Assembly: GCA_937873255.1 (NCBI GenBank)
Contig: CALMVM010000427.1
Coordinates: 1 to 6,383 of the forward strand
Direction: 5' to 3'
Source of the DNA: an uncultured Verrucomicrobiota bacterium
GTDB taxonomy: Bacteria > Verrucomicrobiota > Verrucomicrobiia > Chthoniobacterales > SZAS-18
DNA length: 6,383 nt
Made by a program: the position numbers and the translations under genes
The notes under the pieces: model-generated
What the model was told of the DNA's origin: nothing
Seen by the model: only the letters and a program-made list of their open reading frames with translations
Databases searched by the model: none
Shown: piece by piece, positions 5,765-6,383 of the stretch
Layout of the letters: each line of letters begins with the position of its first letter
How positions within the stretch are numbered: the first letter of the stretch is position 1

Positions 5765-5773
5765 TTACGCCAT
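5765..5773 (-). promoter_or_regulatory. Minimal leader ORF (ATG-GCG-TAA) with its own ribosome site upstream of the helicase
   Basis: On the minus strand, GGAG (5783-5780) is followed after six bases by ATG (5773), GCG and the stop TAA (5767-5765). The helicase GTG at 5756 begins eight bases after that stop and is in a different frame. The GGAG is 23 bases from the GTG, too far for direct use. The arrangement suggests ribosomes initiate on the mini-ORF, terminate, and reinitiate at the GTG. Whether this is used in the cell is inference. Confidence 0.45.
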
Positions 5774-5900
5774 GGAACGCTCCGGGTCCAATCAGGCAGC
5801 GGGCGCGTCTTCGTCATCCACGCTCGGGGCGTCACCGAACCCGCACGGAAATAACCGACGTTCCTCGCGGAATCCTATCCCCGTGGTGCGGAAAATTGTC

Positions 5901-5930
5901 CGGCGGGAAATGTTCCGTCGCGTCCCGCCG
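5901..5930 (-). terminator. Possible intrinsic terminator after the isomerase/epimerase gene
   Basis: CGGCGGGA (5901-5908) and TCCCGCCG (5923-5930) form a perfect 8-bp GC-rich stem with a 14-base loop. On the minus strand the stem begins 14 bases after the stop codon of the isomerase gene and is followed within a few bases by GACAATTTT. The T-run is short and slightly displaced, so termination would be weak or need help. It would separate transcription of the isomerase from that of the helicase. Confidence 0.45.
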
Positions 5931-5944
5931 TAGGATGTCGAGAT

Positions 5945-6383
5945 TCAGGAAACCGCAAGCAACTCCCGCAGCGTCGCCGCGTCGCGCGAGAACGCCTCGA
6001 CGGAGTCGTCCGCCACGAACTCCAGATAGGCGCACCGGTCGCCGGACGCCTCGGAGGCGCACGCCAGATACCGCTGCCAATCGGCCGAACCTTCCGCCAG
6101 CGGCGCGCGCTGGTCGCGTTCGCCGATCCAATGGAAAACGTGCACGTGCGCGAGACGATTCTTGATCTGCCGCAGACCGTCGAGACGTTCGTCGGCGGAC
6201 GTTCCCTGGCGCGGCTGCCAATAGAGCCGCGCGGCGGGATGCCCGATGGTTTCGATCAGGCGCGACGCCGATTCGTTCGTGTCGGTGGCGGTGCCGGGAT
6301 GGTACTCGAACCCGAGGCTGCACCCCCCGTCCTTCGCCGTTTGGGAGAGGGCGCGTCCAGCATCGGCGAGGCGGCGAAAATAA
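5945..6383 (-). CDS. Sugar phosphate isomerase/epimerase (xylose-isomerase-like TIM barrel), C-terminal part
   Basis: Reading the minus strand in from the right edge gives 145 residues to the TGA at 5947-5945. The pattern fits the C-terminal half of the AP-endonuclease-2/xylose-isomerase-like TIM-barrel family. It has a strand LGFEYHPGTATDT carrying a probable metal-ligand Glu, a later strand LAHVHVFHW with the usual ligand His, and a last strand AYLEFV with a Glu in the position of the final ligand. Between them, where many relatives have a D-P-x-H block, this protein reads YWQPRQG. Members isomerise or epimerise sugars or inositol derivatives, usually with a divalent metal; the substrate here cannot be told. 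The start and the N-terminal half lie outside the window. It is followed by a possible terminator and then the helicase on the same strand, with 188 bp between the genes. Confidence 0.8.
   Translation of the reverse strand, partial: YFRRLADAGRALSQTAKDGGCSLGFEYHPGTATDTNESASRLIETIGHPAARLYWQPRQGTSADERLDGLRQIKNRLAHVHVFHWIGERDQRAPLAEGSADWQRYLACASEASGDRCAYLEFVADDSVEAFSRDAATLRELLAVS

Noticed and set aside
5850..5905. Possible sigma-70 promoter for the helicase (TAGGAT as -10 on the minus strand)
   Set aside because: TAGGAT is a fair -10, but no -35 close to TTGACA lies at 16-18 bp, so I do not list it as a feature.
5832..6323. A 163-residue Arg-rich open frame on the minus strand at the right end
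   Set aside because: It overlaps the isomerase/epimerase in another frame, and its Arg-rich composition is typical of shifted GC-rich codons; the isomerase frame continues to the window edge.
1..6383. CRISPR array, tRNA or rRNA genes
   Set aside because: No regularly spaced repeats, no tRNA-like T-loop with matching acceptor stem and no conserved rRNA sequence were seen on either strand.

Overview
The window is GC-rich bacterial DNA with tightly packed genes on both strands. Several proteins have a Verrucomicrobiota flavour, possibly Opitutaceae: the KDG-kinase-like sugar kinase, the sugar phosphate isomerase/epimerase, the short lipoproteins and the REP-like GGCTC-TCC-GAGCC palindrome. That placement is inference from protein and repeat style; there is no rRNA or other marker gene to confirm it.

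Layout. Positions 1-156 (minus) hold the N-terminal part of a Pol-beta-type nucleotidyltransferase cut by the window edge. Positions 157-1250 are a degraded mobile-DNA patch: a gene-free stretch of about 320 bp, the N-terminal arm of a tyrosine recombinase that breaks off after about 90 residues, and, fused to it, the C-terminal half of an IS630-family DDE transposase. From 1313 an ordinary chromosomal block begins: a PfkB-family sugar kinase (plus), a small lipoprotein (minus, convergent with the kinase), a small nitroreductase (plus, divergent from the lipoprotein), a DUF3833-type lipoprotein (minus), a DEAD-box RNA helicase with a DbpA-type RNA-binding tail (minus) and the C-terminal part of a sugar phosphate isomerase/epimerase (minus, cut by the right edge).

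How the parts relate. The helicase and the DUF3833 lipoprotein share a 4-base ATGA stop/start overlap and may be co-transcribed. Between that overlap and the lipoprotein's signal peptide lies a 107-bp composite palindrome with perfect 33-bp arms, each arm being itself a small hairpin, and it is open in the lipoprotein's reading frame. This is the most interesting structure in the window: a REP/BIME- or MITE-like insertion that appears to have replaced or extended the native N-terminus of the lipoprotein, and that could also affect stability of the helicase message. The helicase has a GTG start without its own Shine-Dalgarno site, preceded by a three-codon ATG-GCG-TAA mini-ORF that does have a well-spaced one.

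I see no complete undescribed multi-gene system, no CRISPR array, and no tRNA or rRNA gene. The kinase, nitroreductase and isomerase look like separate housekeeping or carbohydrate-metabolism genes, not one pathway operon.
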